Origin: Lotus japonicus | Taxonomy: Eukaryota > Streptophyta > Magnoliopsida > Fabales > Fabaceae | Assembly (NCBI RefSeq): GCF_012489685.1 | Contig: NC_080041.1 | Coordinates: forward strand, 23,604,780-23,668,779 | Length of the DNA: 64,000 nt | Direction: 5' to 3' | Shown here: positions 63,391-64,000 of the stretch, in pieces | Layout: each line of letters opens with the position of its first letter | Numbering within the stretch: the first letter of the stretch is position 1 | Translations under genes and position numbers: made by a program | Notes under the pieces: generated by a model | What the model was told of the DNA's origin: nothing | Database searches by the model: none | What the model saw: only the letters and a program-made list of their open reading frames with translations

Positions 63391-64000
63391 GGGTTAAAAT
63401 ATATAACCGTCCCTGAACTTTGAGCGAAATCTGAAAACCGTCCCTCGCCGGAAAATTATCTGAAAACCGACCCTGAACTATTGAAAACAAATTTGACCCA
63501 TCCCTCCGGCCGCCTTAGCTCCGGCAAAAGCCCTTTTTTTTATTTTTACCCATCCCTGAACTTTGAGCGAAATCTGAAAACCGTCCCTTTTTTGTTTTAA
63601 ATTAAAATTCCCTAATTTCTAAGAATTAAATCTAATACCCTTTAATCTAAGCCTGAATTCTCAATTTAACCACAATTCCCAAGTTCTCTCTCCTTCAGAT
63701 ATCTCTTTTCTTCTTCTTTCTTCATCTTCACCTTCATCTCATTTCCTCCACCAACAACAACATCTTCTTCTTCTTGTTGTTAGAAAAAATTTGGAATTTT
63801 AATTCTTAGAAACTAGGGAATTTTCAGATTTTGCTCAAAGTTCAGATTTCAAATTAGGGAATTTTAATTCTTAGAAATTAGGGAATTTTCAAATTAGGTA
63901 GATTTAATTCTTAGAAATTAGAGAATTTTAATTTAAAAAAATAAATAAAAAAGGACGGTTTTCAAATTTCGCTCAAAGTCCAGGGATGGGTAAAATAAAA
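63391..64000. mobile_element. Inverted-repeat element running off the window end
   Basis: Sequence starting at about 63392 (GGGTTAAAATATATAACCGT) includes TTTACCCATCCCTGAACTTT and GCGAAATCTGAAAACCGTCC (63544-63592). The right side at 63948-63998 is its inverted match (GGACGGTTTTCAAATTTCGC, then CAGGGATGGGTAAAAT). An internal AGAATTAAATCT/TTAGAAATTAGGGAATTT set is also inverted. The element interrupts P2 relative to P1 near 63388. Its right end may lie beyond the window. Confidence 0.7.

Overview
The window is AT-rich nuclear DNA from a flowering plant. Evidence: multi-exon genes with plant introns, plant-specific families (SnRK2 kinase, plant cysteine oxidase, class II DAHP synthase relic), and plant transposon classes (Cassandra/TRIM, CACTA, MULE, hAT, PIF/Harbinger, Stowaway, Helitron, L1-type LINE with RNase H, tRNA-derived SINE). 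The protein sequences look eudicot, probably legume, but that is an inference from memory of homologues and was not searched.

Six protein-coding genes look intact, and every junction was checked for phase: COX6B (minus, 7641-11967, 177 aa), a non-epsilon-type 14-3-3 protein (minus, 14349-16256, 259 aa), an AAK6-type adenylate kinase (minus, 18603-20534, 177 aa), a plant cysteine oxidase (plus, 31633-32950, 242 aa), a subclass II-like SnRK2 kinase (plus, 40334-43358, 338 aa) and a small subtilase-propeptide (I9) inhibitor-like protein (minus, 60703-61225, 128 aa). They are unrelated housekeeping, signalling and oxygen-sensing genes, not an operon or pathway cluster.

The rest is mostly layered transposons, many delimited here by target-site duplications (TSDs). 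1-5.8 kb: old dispersed repeats interrupted by a hAT element (TSD ATCTAACC) that carries a rearranged Cassandra element. 6.0-7.2 kb: MULE. 9.5 kb: solo LTR in a COX6B intron. 20.6-24.1 kb: tandem duplication upstream of AAK6. 25.1-26.6 kb: MULE with two nested MITEs. 28.7-30.1 kb: hAT with a nested TRIM. 34.4-36.3 kb: Harbinger-like foldback made of two head-to-head arrays of about 20-bp telomere-like repeats. About 36.7-39.6 kb: Helitron-associated DNA. 44.2-50.3 kb: a roughly 0.9-kb segment, also present uninterrupted at 62.5-63.4 kb, swollen by a LINE, a TIR element and a Harbinger element that itself holds a 241-bp TRIM. 52.6-60.0 kb: gene debris (DAHP synthase and TRAPPC8 relics) broken by a 5.7-kb CACTA element.

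The most unusual objects are the Cassandra copy whose 5' LTR is a hairpin of its own 3' end yet is flanked by a TSD, the telomere-like foldback array, the 78-bp-LTR TRIM, and the duplicated locus that dates several insertions by empty-site comparison. No new enzymatic or defence system was found.
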